From Saprospiraceae bacterium (GTDB lineage: Bacteria > Bacteroidota > Bacteroidia > Chitinophagales > Saprospiraceae), in contig JAHDEQ010000009.1 in NCBI GenBank assembly GCA_020628755.1, positions 6,080-12,319 of the forward strand: 6,240 nucleotides of DNA. Direction: 5' to 3'. The position numbers and the translations under genes are program-made. Positions 5,560-6,240 of the stretch are shown here, in pieces. Numbering within the stretch: the stretch's first letter is position 1; each line of letters starts with the position of its first letter. A model generated the notes under the pieces. It worked only from the letters and a program-made list of their open reading frames with translations, was not told the DNA's origin and did no database searches.

Positions 5560-6138
5560 ATGGTAGCCATTATCAATTACAATGCAGGCAATATTGCGTC
5601 CGTCCAAAACGCATTACAGCGTTTGGGCTGCGATAGCATCATTACACATCAAAAAGACGAAATCTTAGCTGCCGATAAGGTGATTTTTCCAGGAGTAGGA
5701 GAGGCGAGTTCGACCATGTCTTATTTGAGGAAAATAGGATTGGATCAAACGATTTTAGCGATTCAAAAACCCTTTTTAGGAATCTGTTTGGGGATGCAAT
5801 TGATGTGCCAATACAGCGAAGAAGGCGACACGACTTGCTTAGGAATATTTGATGCAAAGGTTCAAAAATTTCCGCCCGAAGAGCGAGTGCCTCATATTGG
5901 TTGGAATAATTTTGATAAAGCAAAAGGAGCACTTTTTGAAAATATTAAAATCAAAGAAGATGTCTATTTTGTACATAGTTATTATGCTAATATCAGCCCT
6001 GACACGTCGGCAATATGTGATTACATATTGCCTTTTAGTGCTGCTATGCAAAGGGCTAATTTTTATGCGACCCAGTTTCATCCCGAAAAATCGGCAAGTG
6101 TTGGGGAGCAAATTTTAAAGAATTTTTTATCCATATAA
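5560..6138 (+). CDS. hisH: Imidazole glycerol phosphate synthase, glutamine amidotransferase subunit
   Basis: HisH hydrolyses glutamine and passes ammonia to its partner HisF, which makes imidazole-glycerol phosphate and the purine intermediate AICAR. The 192-residue product is the usual length for a class I (triad) amidotransferase. The nucleophile is C76 in FLGICLGMQLM, and the other triad members are H174 and E176 in QFHPEKS. PGVGEAS (44-50) forms the oxyanion-side loop, and VPHIGWNNF (110-118) and YFVHSYYA (136-143) are family signatures. The ATG is 3 nt after the hisB stop, so coupled translation is likely. Its obligate partner gene hisF is not in the window and is expected further along the operon. 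A bulged 8-bp stem-loop (5604-5626) lies shortly after the start. Confidence 0.96.
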   Translation: MVAIINYNAGNIASVQNALQRLGCDSIITHQKDEILAADKVIFPGVGEASSTMSYLRKIGLDQTILAIQKPFLGICLGMQLMCQYSEEGDTTCLGIFDAKVQKFPPEERVPHIGWNNFDKAKGALFENIKIKEDVYFVHSYYANISPDTSAICDYILPFSAAMQRANFYATQFHPEKSASVGEQILKNFLSI

Positions 6139-6240
6139 AAGCTGTTGGTAGTGTAGAAAATGTAAGTCTATTCAAAGCTTGGAAGCTTCATTTCGTATAG
6201 TCTTTCAGTCTTGAGGCTGAAAATAACAACTTTACATTTA
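6139..6240. other. Non-coding region after hisH with nested inverted repeats
   Basis: No start of hisA or any other gene is visible in these 102 nt, although hisA often follows hisH closely in related operons. The region holds AAATGTAA (6158-6165) and its complement TTACATTT (6232-6239) as outer arms. Inside are two AAGCTT palindromes 2 nt apart (6175-6180, 6183-6188) and an 8-bp stem-loop at 6203-6222 (TTTCAGTC with GGCTGAAA, one G-T pair, loop TTGA). The stem-loop lacks a T-tract, so it is a poor terminator. A dispersed repeat unit or mRNA structure is possible. Confidence 0.45.

Noticed and set aside
5849..6118. 89-codon + strand frame within hisH
   Set aside because: It is an out-of-frame reading of hisH, whose triad and signature motifs run through the same bases.

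Overview
The window reads as chromosomal DNA from a low-GC member of the Bacteroidota. Three things point there: a C-terminal sorting domain of the type IX secretion kind at the left edge, start codons mostly without a Shine-Dalgarno sequence, and a HisB of bacteroidete type in an operon ordered hisG-hisD-hisC-hisB-hisH. I cannot place it below phylum with confidence.

Layout: (1) Positions 1-858 hold the 3' end of a secreted, cysteine-containing surface protein, followed by a strong intrinsic terminator (900-943). (2) Positions 944-1180 are a regulatory leader: a promoter (951-981), a 20-codon leader peptide with five His codons in a six-codon stretch (1004-1066), and a 14-bp terminator hairpin with a U-rich tail (1097-1136). 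An upstream RNA segment (1047-1069) can pair with the 5' arm of that terminator and so block it. This is a complete candidate for classical ribosome-mediated histidine attenuation. (3) Positions 1181-6138 hold five his genes on the + strand: hisG (long form), hisD, hisC, a bifunctional hisB (phosphatase plus dehydratase) and hisH. Spacing is tight (8-nt overlap, 12 nt, 3 nt) except between hisG and hisD, where 73 nt carry two stem-loops. (4) Positions 6139-6240 are non-coding with nested inverted repeats; the window ends before any next gene.

Together the genes supply the first step of histidine synthesis (HisG), the glutaminase half of imidazole-glycerol-phosphate synthase (HisH), and all later steps to histidine (HisB, HisC, HisD). 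HisA, HisF and HisI/E are absent and, from the usual operon order, are expected downstream. Control appears to be two-tiered: transcription attenuation that senses His-tRNA supply, and probable feedback on the ACT-like domain of HisG.

Points of most interest are the attenuator, the loss of all four zinc-ligand positions in the phosphatase half of HisB, and several unusually good stem-loops at the hisG/hisD junction and inside hisD, hisC and hisB. I see no insertion sequence, tRNA, rRNA or CRISPR array.
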